A DNA stretch of 61,269 nt. Origin: Dipetalonema caudispina (Eukaryota; Nematoda; Chromadorea; Rhabditida; Onchocercidae). The DNA lies in the NCBI GenBank assembly GCA_013365325.1, contig JABVXV010000308.1:11857-73125 (forward strand). Direction: 5' to 3'. The translations under genes were made by a program, and so were the position numbers. Position 1 is the stretch's first letter, and every line of letters starts with the position of its first letter. The notes under the pieces are model-generated. The model did no database searches. It was not told the origin of the DNA and worked only from the letters and a program-made list of their open reading frames with translations. Positions 13,776 through 25,412 of the stretch are shown here, one piece after another.

Positions 13776-16700
13776 TTATAATTCGCTTTTCTCTTTCCTG
13801 CAATACAATTCTTTTAACGTCTTCAACTCTTCAATTAATGCTTTGTTTTGATTTTCCAAAACAGCGACACGATTTTCTAAGCATTTCACATATTCCTTTT
13901 TCTTTCGCCTGCATTCTTTCGCTGCTTCTCTGTAATAAAACAAAGAAAATATAGTTTTGACAGTTACATGTAAGTTCTTTTATTCTTAAAAATATCATGA
14001 AGCATTCCTTCCAAGTCAAACCGATTAATTAAGTCTAGCATGATAGAGTAAATGTTAACAATTTAGAAAGTCCTAAATAAAAATAACATTGATTGTTGAC
14101 CGATAACAAAGAAGGGATAATATAATAAACGGTATAGCAAACTGCCAGTGGAAGGTTTATCTACAACAGAATCTGACATTAATGATATAACTACTGAAAC
14201 GCAGGATGACCAAACAATGCATTCCTACTAATCTCAACATCGATTTCTAATCATTCTCCTTCGAAAGTAGGAAGCTGTTTACCTATTTTTCAAGAGCCGC
14301 ACTTGTCTTTTCCGTGTGCTATCGTCACTTTCGGTAGCTGTTCGACTACCACCAGCCATACCAAGTGGTGATGGGGATGATGTATAACCAGACATCACAG
14401 TGGATTGCCAATCTGCAAGTTATTTCAATCTAAACTTTGTTTTCGTCTCAAAATCTCGAAAACGGCGTCTCAAAATTTGAAAGATAAGCGCAACGAAAGC
14501 CTAAGCGACTCTTGCAAATTTTTGTACCATATATAGACAAAATACAGTCGCTTGATTGTGAACCTAAAAATATAAACTTCTGCACATCAAATAAATCTCA
14601 CTTCCTCTTTCTATAATCTGCTTGTTTTTAATACGTTCCTTACTGTTAGTTTTATTCTGCTCCCTCAAGATTAGATTAAAAAAACTTATTCCAGCTATCT
14701 TAAATGAATGGTTTAAATGCTAGTTCTACTAAGAAATCAAAAAAGCTTAAGATAAGCCTTAATGCGAGACCCAAACACGTAAATCATCCAGCTGTATTAA
14801 TATAGCAGTTTTCTAACTCATGATTAGACACCCATAATATTCAGAAGGATTGATCTGAAGAGTTGAAACTGTTAAGTAATCGCAAGACACTTACCTTGAC
14901 TAGTTCCTTGATTTGACGGAACGTATTGTTGCTGCTGACCATCACCAGCACTCATCGTTTTGAGACCCAAAACTTCGGCACTTACCGGCAGCATCCCTGG
15001 AACTGGTCCCGATGATGATCCTGCCGTTTGGCCTAATTCCTGTAACGACTAGTCATGGATATCAGTGAAACTGTTCCAATATTTCTATGACCCCGATTAA
15101 GTGTTCGGCAAGTTTGTTGCATTTCCGCTTTTACTTTACTATCCTAATACTTGTCTCTACCTACTCATCCAACCTGTTCCCTATCTTTCTTTTGTTTACC
15201 TATCATTAAAACGTAAAGACTAGCAATCCTATAAAAGTAAATTACTAAATTTGCAGGGAAAAGCAACTACAAATAGGTAATCATTACCTGTGCATTTTTT
15301 GGTGTACTAGTACCTGCTCGTGACGCAGCAACGACTTCAGCTGCAGCTGCCGCTGCAACTGAAGCAACTGGTGAATACTGCCCAATCATACCTGCTGTTC
15401 CAACGTTGTGCATACTGGTTAGCGTTGCTGAATTCAACGCTAAATTGCCGTTTGTTGTATGCAAACGAGTTAACCCTGCAAATCATTACTGTGTTACCAG
15501 ACTTCCAAGTTAAAAAGTGCAAACTGAACTTTCCGCAGTGTACTGACCGTTGTCATGAGAAAACCGATCATTCAGTGCACTGTGTCTTCGGATAATGATG
15601 AGTATATACATATCAGGGGCGGTCTGGAATTACAGTACTGCAGAATGCTCAATAATGCCATCATACTGTTCTTTCGACGACTCCAACTACCTTCACCCAA
15701 CACAACCGACAATATCTCCTCAGCCTACTTGAAGCATATGAGATAAAGTGTATCAGATAGCATACCGTGAACAACCTCACTGTCCCACAACAATGAAAAT
15801 GTATTCGAATTGGATACTGTATACGGAAAGTTACAAGTTATTTGATGGGAACCAATTTAAAAAGACAAGATTTCATTTAAAAAACATACCGGAAGGTGCA
15901 ATGTACTGAACTTGTTCAAGTCTAGAAGAGATTGCTTGCTGTTCCGATAATTGAGCACTGGGATCCTGTCTTAATGACATCTGTGATCGAACTGTCTCCA
16001 CTGCAATCATCTATTAGTGCAGTTTCGTTACTTACACATCATATTGTGCAATTTCAAAGCAAATGACAAATTCAAACCCAGCTATGGAGGAAGGGTACAA
16101 TAACTTTAGTCGGGGTGTATCATTCACCAAGCTGAACAGTCAATCGAAAGGAGGAAAATCAGAATAAAGAAACTCCTGTTCAAAATGCTAGTAAGGACCA
16201 TTCAAGATATAACTACAAAAAATCCTTAATTCGCTAATACTAGTACTATATGAGCTTTTCGGAAACTTAGATATCTGTAAGTCTCTTTCTTGGATAATAC
16301 AGTAATATGAATCAATGCTCAGATTTTGTACATTCCATCCACACCGACAAACAGACAGTCTGTATCACCCTTGCTTAATTCCAATAAAGCAACAGTGCAA
16401 ATCTAATCTTTTCAAATGAACTAAATGAATCGCAGATGACTCAACAATTAATACATGCAAAACAGCAGACGTGAAATAAGCTTACAAACCTGGTTCTGCA
16501 GGTGGCTGAATGACTACCGAAGCAACACTCTGTTCATCTGGCTCTTTTTTAAGCTGCTTATCCACGGTCTCCAGGTCTTTTAGAATCATTCTGTAAATAG
16601 AAATCAAGCTATTTAAGGATTTAAAAAAAACTGAAAAAGTAAGCACAGCTCGGCCTCCCTTTGGAAGATGGTCATCAATCGACAGTACTAGTAAATTATG

Positions 16701-19700
16701 TTTGCCTCAGGTAAAATTAACATATCCAAGTATAGCATAACTAATTTATGTCCATCTTCGGCGGTGCTTAAGTTAACAAAAACTTTCTTCTATTCGAAGT
16801 TAAATATCCAACATCACGACTACTATGCACTGTCATTTGTGACATGTCAAAATGACAGTGAGATGGGTCAAAATAATCACTACTCATTATTAATTTATCT
16901 ATAAAGAAGGATATGTTAAATTAAATTAGTACGAAATAATATTTCTAAAGAAGGGAAATTCTGAAAATGTTCGATATCTTATGGTTCTGAAGAAATATTT
17001 TGTGCTTTTGACATCAATTCGACGATCATATTCAAACAAACTATTGAAGAAAATAATGGGTATTCAAAATTTCTAGAAAAAGAAATTAAAGAATACATCA
17101 TTAATAATTTATTGAAATGGAATGTTACATAATATTATAAAAAGAAATGGTCACTAATATCAAATTAAGAAATATAACAACTTTTGGTTTCTACTGAAAG
17201 AAGATTCTTTCTAAAAAAAAAAAATTGTAAAAGGAACATAGGCTACATTGCAATATATGAAAAATATCACGTGGATATGCCGAATGCGAGATTCAAGAAA
17301 ACGTATCGATAGAGCAGGAGAAAGAATCGACAGAAGCACGGTTACTTCCACCTAGTCATTAAGTGTAATAGGAAGTAAACATGTTTTTATGTGAAAGCAA
17401 CGAATCCAGTGAACAACTCTTAATTTTCCCGAAAAGTGCAAAACTGTGATGAAATCATTTTTTAATTACATTGTAATAAACGAACGGAGATTCGCACAAA
17501 AATTTACAAATGCGTGCAAGTGAAGAATGCACCTTTCGTTAATTGGCAAAAATATTCACAAAAACGAGCAAATTTGCAAAAAAGAATGCACTCTTCATGA
17601 ACTAGTTGACAAGGGAATGCAAAGGTGCAAAAAAAGTGCATGTTATGGAATGAATTTTAGATGGAATAGTACGGATTTGTTGATAATAGTTTGCTATATT
17701 CCAAGGCCATTTATCGGTAGTTCAATGACTCGGCATTTAATTAACTGACAAATTAATATATCATGCACGGCACTCACTCAATGCATCACCAGAATAATCA
17801 TAGGCAGGAAGAGAGTTTTAACAGCCAACAAAAACTGCTTCTTCTTTAACCTTAGCAGCTTCGACTTCTTCCTATCTTTGCTTCTCCTTTTATACACAAT
17901 TCTACACACCGTTAGATTTTTTACTTCAAACATTTCGGTAAGCTTTTCAGGTTCAAGAAATACATCTTGCAGTAACAATTAATCAGCAGATTGAAAGAAA
18001 TAGTTTGACCGCTAGCAACAATCATGAACTAACTTCAACAGTGCACTCTTTTGATAAGTGTACACTTCAACGACAAAGAACAATCCCAGTGTGACGTACT
18101 GCAAGGCCTTTTTTCTTATGTCCAAGAAAAATTTAAATTTTGGATATGAAGTGGAATACAACAATAATTACCTTCCATAGCGGTATTTTTTCACTTCTCT
18201 ACATGCGTATTATATACATATCTGCACACATACACGCACTAAATCTCCACGTAAAGGTAGGTCGTTTCATCGGTTTTCAATATAAATCATTATTATGAAA
18301 TTTTATTTTTCCTAGCAAAAATCCATCCAGATCATTTCTTCCCTTAATAGGTCAATTAAATCGTTTTCTTTTTAATGTTGGAAATCGTTTTCATGCACTT
18401 AAATGAGTTATATCCCTCAGGTCTTATCCTATTTGTTTTAATGTGAACGTTTTGAAAATAGGCAACGTCGAGATGACGTGAAGGAATATTTCGAAAATTT
18501 CAGGTCTAGGCATTAAGCCGACTTCGACTGCTGACTGCATAAATGATTATATCGTGCATGCACAGCTATTTTTTCCCGTTACCGTTAAATGAATCAGAAT
18601 GCGTACATCTTATATTGCTTATGAATCATTGAATCACTTATGGAACTTACAACAATCCCCTACTTAATAAATAATTCCATACAAAATGTGAACGTCGCGT
18701 GAAAATATTGTATGGTTTAAAGCGTCATTCCAGCTAGCTTAGCTTAATGGAACAAAATTGTCAAACAAGCAGTTGAAAACTTGGAAGTAACGAAAAGTAA
18801 GGCTTAACACTTGGTTATTTCATTATATATTAAATCTTAAGAAATTTTACTTCTTCCCAACAGCAGCCTGGTAAGACGAACATCAGTGGTTTAATATTTG
18901 TACGAATTTAACTGTATATCGGTTAATGAGTCCATTTGTATGTCTATTATGCATCCATTCGATTTGCAACATACCGATAATTAATTTAACAACGAAGCAT
19001 AGCAGTCACTGATTTTTTAAAGAGGAATATAAACAAGATGATGTGACGTACTGCACCGGTGAAAATTTCTCGAAGTGATTTTCTTATCTCTAAAAAATTT
19101 TTAAATGAAAACTAAATTCAATCAAAAATGAAATAAGATGACGGAATTTAAGATTGTTAAATTAATTTATTACAAAAAGCAGCTGTCTTTCAGATGTCTT
19201 GCGTTGAAGGAACAGAGCAACAGGATAGAGAGAAAGAGTATTAAGTACAGCAGAACATGTTCAGCTAATAAATCTCAGTTAGATATATGATTGATATCCA
19301 TACTGGTCGAGAACAGAGAAGGAAGATAGAGTGATTTGCTTTTGTTCTTCACTATTAATCATAGAAGAAAACCTACCCAGCAAGCATCGTAATGTAGGCA
19401 AGTCTCAAATACTATATTTCCTACACTTTGCAACCATTGGCACAACAACACCAAAAGTTCGAATTATTGCTTGGCCCATGGTGGTGCATCTTTTGAAATT
19501 CATAGAAGGCCGCAGCTTTGTCGGATGTTCAGTGTTGTAGGAATCATGAAGTACCCTCTTTTCCCCTCTCCTTTCCTCATTCATCCTGATTGAAATCTCC
19601 TACTCGTGAAGTCTTCAATCTCCAGCCCAAATACAGGGCATTTAAAGCTTCCATTACATCGCCAGTTTATAAACTACCTTGAAAGATTAATGCTACGAAC

Positions 19701-22700
19701 GGATGCTAATACTTCACACTGTCCCTCTAATTGTATTCGTTAAAATAGTCTCAACGAAGTTGCAAATAATCCGACCGACATCATCGGCAGGAAGTGTTCA
19801 ATTCAATGCTCAAAGTAGTGCAACAGGAGGGTGAGAATGATAAAGGAGAAGAGGAATACTTTGAAAGCTCTCATACGTCAAATCCACAACAGAAATACCC
19901 ATTCTCTATGGCAAAAGAAATTGTGGGTAGATTGGTAGGCATGTATGTATGCGTGTACGTATGTGTGTATGTGTGTGCATGTGTATGTATTAGTATGTTG
20001 GCATATGCTCTTTTATACGGTACAAAGTACGAAAAAACAAAAAATCCGAAAGAAAAGAGAAGGACTTATCAAAGAGTTTGAAACGATCGAATAACATCTC
20101 TAGTTGCGTTGTCATCGCTCACTCTTTCCTCTCTCTCTCTCTCCCTGACTACCTTGTGTATTTTTCTAGCAGTAGTATCAGAGGAGGACCAAATGAATCC
20201 CAACTAAAGAGAGAGGAAATCGAACTGATGCAAGCATATTGCAAATGAAATTTCGACCATTAAGTGAAAGTTATTTTGAAAAAAATATGAGAGTAAATAT
20301 GATCCAACCAATCGGACCCGAAACAGCATGGCAACAATGTGGCATGGAAGGTAATAGAGCAAAAAAGCTTACATAATGTCACGGGATTATTAGCTATGCA
20401 ATGGTCATTAATCCACAATGAAGAAGGAATCTCATCGTCACAAACGTCATTTACTGAAATATGCTCAAAGAGAAGGGGAACCGAAGTTGCTAAACGAACG
20501 GAAATTGTGACAGCTATTGTTGCTCGACTTTTAACCGTTTATCAAGAAGAGCTTGCAGTAAGATTGAAATTTGAAAGAAATTAGCAAGAAAATAGCCGAA
20601 AGTGAAGAAAGGATGAGAATATTCTAAATGATATTCTTATAATACACGAACACTTATTTAATGGAACGAAACGAACAACCTTATAGTGCCTCCATTTATC
20701 GGATTAAAAAAATCCAGGATTCATGAAAGAAAAAGTAAAGCTGGATCGATAAGAGAGAATACCGAATATGAGTAGAGCGATAGGCAAACAAACGGACAGG
20801 CCAACACGCTTTAAAAGCCTAAAGATTGGTTAGAAGAGATGGATGAAAAGTGTTGTTCAAATCGTTTGTCCTCACAATCGTCATCACATACACATTTCAT
20901 TTATAATTATTACTAGCCGAAGTTTCATCTTTTCCTCCCCTCTACTTTGTCCGACAACTTGAAATTGACGTCATCTTTGCACTTCTAACAGAAAATGACG
21001 AATATGGGAGAGAGCGGAAAAGAGAAGACGACTGTTTCTCTCTTCTTTACCTTTCTCTAGTAAAAATTTCTTAATGAACAAATAAGACAGAAATTTGCAT
21101 CATTCAATGGGTTTTTTTTTTTTCATAAGATGTGAGGAAGAAGGACGTTCTCCAGGGAGAACGTGCGAGAATTTTTTTGGGGAAGTTTGCGGTGTCTTTC
21201 GCCGAATTCAATTTTTCTTCTCTCACAACTAATTTCGTAAGTTATTTAAAATGAATGATTTTCTTTGGCCAACTTACTGATATTAGGACAAACTCAAGGA
21301 TACAGGCTTATAAAGGTGGCAAAAAGTGAAATTGAAAACAAGCAAGCCTGTCCCAACGCATTCAGCCAACCGGATCTTATGAAAACATATCAATCTGAAC
21401 GGCGGATAACAAATAATGGTATAAACTGACCATATGCAAGTAAGCCCGACTAGTATCCTGAAATCCTCTCATTTGATAGCGACCGACAATTACACCCAAC
21501 AGAATTTAACATTCGGAAATGTCATAACAACATAAAACATTATTCACGGATGCAGAGATGTTTGCTGCAGTTGCATTAAATCTGTTTCCGAATTCCCGCT
21601 CATTCGTGCCAAAATAATAATTCAATCGTTTTCGAATGCTATAATTGAAAGTACAGAAAGACAAAAAGGAAGAATAAATTTTCAGGGAAATGCTGCAATC
21701 TCTTTTATTTCTCGGAAGAATCTAACGAAAACTGAAATTAGAATATCTCCATGACATTTCTAGACATATACTGCTTCCGTACTTGCTTTCGATGTATTTC
21801 TACAGTTTTGTACACTAGATGTACTATGTCGTTGCCATTTTGTATTTTATAGATATTAAGCAACATTTCGAGAGAGATCAACTACTCGATATTTACGAAA
21901 AATACATCGGAAATACAGCTGCTACTACTTTGCTGGATCTGCTGCAGTAAAAACAGCATATCGCTACGTGGAGTAAGTTTATTATGTATTCGTTTATCTA
22001 TCACTTGCTGCTTTCTGCTTCTTCGTTTCATTTATTGATTGCTTTAACTCATTCATTTCTTTATCGTCTTCTTACAGTTATTTCTACTACAATAATTCAA
22101 TACTTTGTTTTACTATTTATTCATTAATAACTGTCAAATTCCTGCCCGAATTTTACATTACGATCGTGTAAGAATCTTATGTTCCCGCTTGTAAGACTTG
22201 AGGAGGATAGTTGAATCCACAGCTAAGAAGTAAGAGTTGTAAATGAATTTTTTCCTGGATCGCTAGTGATAAATAACGTCTTCAGCTACTGCGCTAAATA
22301 TGCTTTAACGAAATAAACCTTAACGTGGAAAGAGCAATCTTTAAACAGCAAATGAATTATACTTAAACGAATTTTGCTTCTTCTTCTTCTTCTTCTATGG
22401 TGACAACTTCTACATACCACAACCATCTCTGTCGGTCCAGTAAGATGCATCAGAAACGAATTTGTCCTTTCAGACTTTTTCACCTTTCAAAACAGTACAT
22501 ACAGTACATTAGTTGGAAAGACTGCAAACTAAAGAAAAAAAAAATTGAGGGAAAATCAACAAACGTAGGGTGAAATTCCATTTCCAATATATTCTCTCAA
22601 AGAGAAACTTTCATGGAAAAATCCAAGAAAAAGGAAAAAAAATGCATGATCGGCTAAGACAGATTTTCGTCTCATTTCCATCGTTGTGAAATTTCTCCAA

Positions 22701-25399
22701 AGTCCTCCACTTTTCGGATATCACTTCAAACAGTTCGAGTCCTTGGTATGAATTTTTGAATCGTACATTTCCAGTGTTTTTCATCACTCTATCTCTGTTG
22801 CAGTAACTACCATTCTTGATCATGGTTAGCTAGTCTGATGCAACTTCTATTCCTTTAATATTTAATCCTCTAACTTTCACTTTTTTTTCGTCTGTTAGTC
22901 CTCCAGTAACCTTTGATTCGCAATGAAATCCAAAAAAATTCTAGAATCAAATTTACTTTCTCCGTGATGTGCCGTCCTCACTGCGGTTCTTTTTCGGTAA
23001 AGTATAAACGGGAGTTTTATTAGTAAAGACTAAAAATCAGTGGGAAAATAAGCAAGAAACGACACAGCTTAACTTATTAAGACGAATTCTCTTATTAAAG
23101 TGTATCATAATAAAGTTATCTATTTAAATCGTAAGTGGTGGAGAAGTGTTATAAAACCACTTGTGATGCATAATTTTTTCAAGAAATGACGAGAAAAATA
23201 CGATTAAAAGTGATAAATCAGAATAAAGCAAGGTGTTCCTTTTCTTTCTGATTGCTAAGAAACATTCTCAGAAGATGATAAAGAAATTCCGTTTCTCTCT
23301 GTTTTCTTTTAGAGTCAAAATAGTAATGATTTCGAACCAAAAATTTATCGAAAAATGGTAAATAAAATGTATTTATACAAAAAAATATCTTGGAAAGAAA
23401 GTTTATAGCGTATGCTGAATTTTCGTAAAGAGCCTCATTTAAACTAGTAGCTAAGTATAAAGAGAAGGTATTTCCTTTTCAAGTGCAAAGTTATCAGCTT
23501 CATCGCAAATGTATGACGTCATAATTAATTTAGATTTTAGATATCAAATCAAAGGAAAGAAAAATAGATATGCTTATTTTTTTTACGAGTAAATTGATGG
23601 TAGCTGTGGAAATGCACAATTATCAAATACAGTTACGTCATATTATATTTGTGCCAAATGCTTTTTGTGTAGCATTTATGTACCGCTGAAGTGATCCTTT
23701 AGATTCAGTGTTGTCTTTCGTCAAAAAACATTTTGCAGAATAAAAGCAATACTGCCAAACGCAGCACCTCACTTACTATATATACCAAAATATTGTTACC
23801 CGAATTTGTAACTAAAAAGTGATACAGCCTCAAACTACTATTTCTTCTAAAGAGATATTTATTTCTCCAAAATGATATTGGCTTTTCTAGACTGCACAGA
23901 GTCATTAATATGAGTTATCTCACAACCCTTAATTTAAGAATACGACTCACATTTCCTACTATAATTTGAAGCAAACGATCATTTAATCAAAGGTCAATGG
24001 TGCTAATGTACTCCTCAATTATTCACAAATCGCATATTCTAAAAAACTAAGAAAATTATATTGTAAAATTTCAAAATTATAACCTTCCAAATATTGAAAT
24101 TACATTCTGAAATTCAACTTTAAGCATAAACAGAAGATAGCATTAAAAAATTGAGAAAAAAACTAACCGATATGATGGCCGTCGATTGAGTTGTTCGCGA
24201 CGCCGTCGTGCCTCGTCATCACTGATTATTTCATCGTTCGATTGGTTCTGTAAGATCACTTTTGCGAGGACTTTCAGCTGAAAATTCAACACACCAAGAT
24301 GCTTCCACAACAACAAACATGCAAATCTAACAATATTTTGACGAATAAACGACATTACATATCCGAAAACCAAAATACAACAAAACCGTAAGAAATTTTT
24401 AGAAAGAAAGAGGAAAGTTCAATTTTTAAAGCAAATACTTGATAATATTATTTAAATTTTAAAATACGAAATTATTTCAGATTTCGAGTTAAATATTTTC
24501 CAGGTACAGGCCAGAAAGAATAATGTAGTTATCCAGCTACAGGATGAAAGTTTACTTATTCAAATTCCAGTGTTTTTTTTGAGGTTACTTCTGTAATAAA
24601 TCGCTAACTCAAGAAAAGAAAAATTAAAAACTCGTTAAAGAAATTTCCAGAATATGAAAAGATAAAATGGTACTCATTCTTCTTCAGAGAACAGTTAATA
24701 TGCTGCACTTAAAGCCGTAATACATCAAGCACAACTAATTCACATTCACAACATATTTCAGGACATGGAATGTTTTAATGTTACGATCCGCACTATTATT
24801 TTTCACAATTGACGATAAATATCATGACGAACATCTTTCCAGTCATTATGTAGATGTCAGCTTGTTACCATGAAGCTTCCTTTCGAAATATTTTAGACAA
24901 GTTTTTTTAATATTACTCCCCATAACAGCCAACAACTTGATAATCTCAGTTGCTGACTGTCTATAAGGGCAAATAGAAATTCCTCTTTTTTCCCAAATGA
25001 AGCATTCCTTCCACAAAACACTGACTACGCTTAGAAGAGTTTCAAGCAACACATTTTACGATTCACTAACATCATGCATACTTCATCCTTCCAATTATAT
25101 ATTTACATAAAACAACAATGCTCTACTTTTCCACTAAAACTAAAAACAATTACCGCTTCAGGTTCGCTCGTTGATGGATTATGTATAATGGATGGCTCAC
25201 GTGACATTGCTATCGTTTCCTCACTTTCACTCCTTTTAACGCATATTCTTTCTGTAATAATGTTAACATAATTTGCGAAGAGTACAAAAAAAAAAAAAAA
25301 AGTTATCACCGATAATGTATTACAATACATCACCTTTTTCAATGTACGTCGAACACCGTTATCAAGAAAGAGATCAGGTGGAGAAGGTTTATGCTCCAT
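13776..25399 (-). CDS. crh-1: CREB-family bZIP transcription factor
   Basis: cAMP/Ca2+-responsive activator that binds CRE sites as a dimer and recruits CBP once its KID serine is phosphorylated. Exons: 25399-25334, 24247-24168, 16590-16490, 16000-15890, 15475-15288, 15039-14895, 14412-14283, 13929-13776, giving about 324 residues against about 341 in human CREB1. The KID is split by a 7.6 kb intron: one exon ends in RREQLNRRPSYR (PKA-site Ser47) and the next begins MILKDLE. An acidic segment and a Q/S/T/A-rich transactivation region follow. The C-terminal bZIP has KRQVRLLKNR, then EAAKECRRKKKEYVKCLENR, then a leucine zipper, ending KEKSEL and TAA at 13778-13776. Exon 25251-25154 also splices in phase to the KID exon and looks like an alternative first exon. 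The start at 25399 lies 2 nt after a good AG acceptor. The bZIP and KID are certain; the N-terminus is less so. Confidence 0.93.
18090..19055. promoter_or_regulatory. CRE-like sites including a repeated 14-mer
   Basis: TGTGACGTACTGCA occurs exactly at 18090-18103 and again at 19042-19055. TGACGTGA lies between them at 18474-18481. All contain the TGACG CREB/ATF half-site. They lie in the crh-1 long intron, 1.5-2.5 kb on the sense-strand upstream side of the exon at 16590. Binding is inferred from motif only. Confidence 0.4.
19935..19998. repeat. Imperfect (TG)/(TATG) microsatellite
   Basis: Alternating TATG, CGTG and TGTG units in the crh-1 long intron. They produce a low-complexity open frame that is not coding. 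Confidence 0.85.
20966..20973. promoter_or_regulatory. Full palindromic CRE (TGACGTCA) in crh-1 intron
   Basis: Perfect 8-nt CREB consensus site inside the crh-1 long intron, with a further TGACG half-site near 20995. Consistent with autoregulation or an internal promoter; function is inferred. Confidence 0.45.
22377..22396. repeat. (TTC)n microsatellite
   Basis: About six TTC units in the crh-1 long intron. Confidence 0.85.
23514..23521. promoter_or_regulatory. Full palindromic CRE (TGACGTCA) in crh-1 intron
   Basis: Perfect CREB consensus about 0.65 kb downstream of the KID exon in the gene's direction. A near-site, TTACGTCA, follows at 23633-23640. Confidence 0.45.
25154..25251 (-). CDS. 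crh-1: Alternative first exon of crh-1
   Basis: This exon has a TTATTACAG acceptor and a GCG|GTAATT donor, and its last codon joins in phase 0 to the KID exon at 24247. Only one frame is open across it (32 codons, acidic and Ser-rich), containing an in-frame ATG at 25207 that gives 18 residues starting MSREPSII. If the AAG|GTGATG donor of exon 25399-25334 is joined to this acceptor, the frame meets TAG within 14 codons. So the two exons are probably alternatives, or joined only through a weaker upstream donor (C|GTACAT, exon end 25348). Confidence 0.6.
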
Positions 25400-25412
25400 T
25401 TCTGAGGGTAAA
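25400..25412 (-). promoter_or_regulatory. Probable spliced-leader acceptor of crh-1
   Basis: TTTACCCTCAG on the minus strand ends at 25402, and the ATG begins 2 nt later at 25399. No upstream exon is recognised, which fits trans-splicing close to the start codon. Confidence 0.5.

Larger units (their letters stand above)
16591..24167 (-). other. Long crh-1 intron dividing the KID
   Basis: A 7577-nt intron between the RRPSYR and MILKDLE exons, far longer than the other introns here (about 110-870 nt). It contains two full CREs (20966, 23514), CRE-like sites at 18093, 18474, 19044 and 23633, a dense group of TGCA motifs (17437-17640), a TG/TATG microsatellite (19935-19998) and a TTC repeat (22377-22396). 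I see no coding exon with homology. Open frames at 17527, 19794 and 20339 have no recognisable content. Confidence 0.75.

Noticed and set aside
13831..14019. 62-codon minus-strand ORF over the bZIP exon
   Set aside because: Wrong frame. The adjacent frame gives the canonical CREB bZIP.
17527..17748. 73-codon plus-strand ORF rich in Lys/Cys
   Set aside because: Explained by the TGCA-motif cluster. No homology or splice context.
20339..20584. 81-codon plus-strand ORF in the crh-1 long intron, first suspected to be a transferred endosymbiont gene fragment
   Set aside because: No bacterial family resemblance, and base composition matches the intron.
25103..25399. Single continuous 98-codon ORF through both crh-1 first exons
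   Set aside because: The middle (Phe-rich) part is a pyrimidine tract ending in a TTATTACAG acceptor and so is intron; the frame is open across it by chance.
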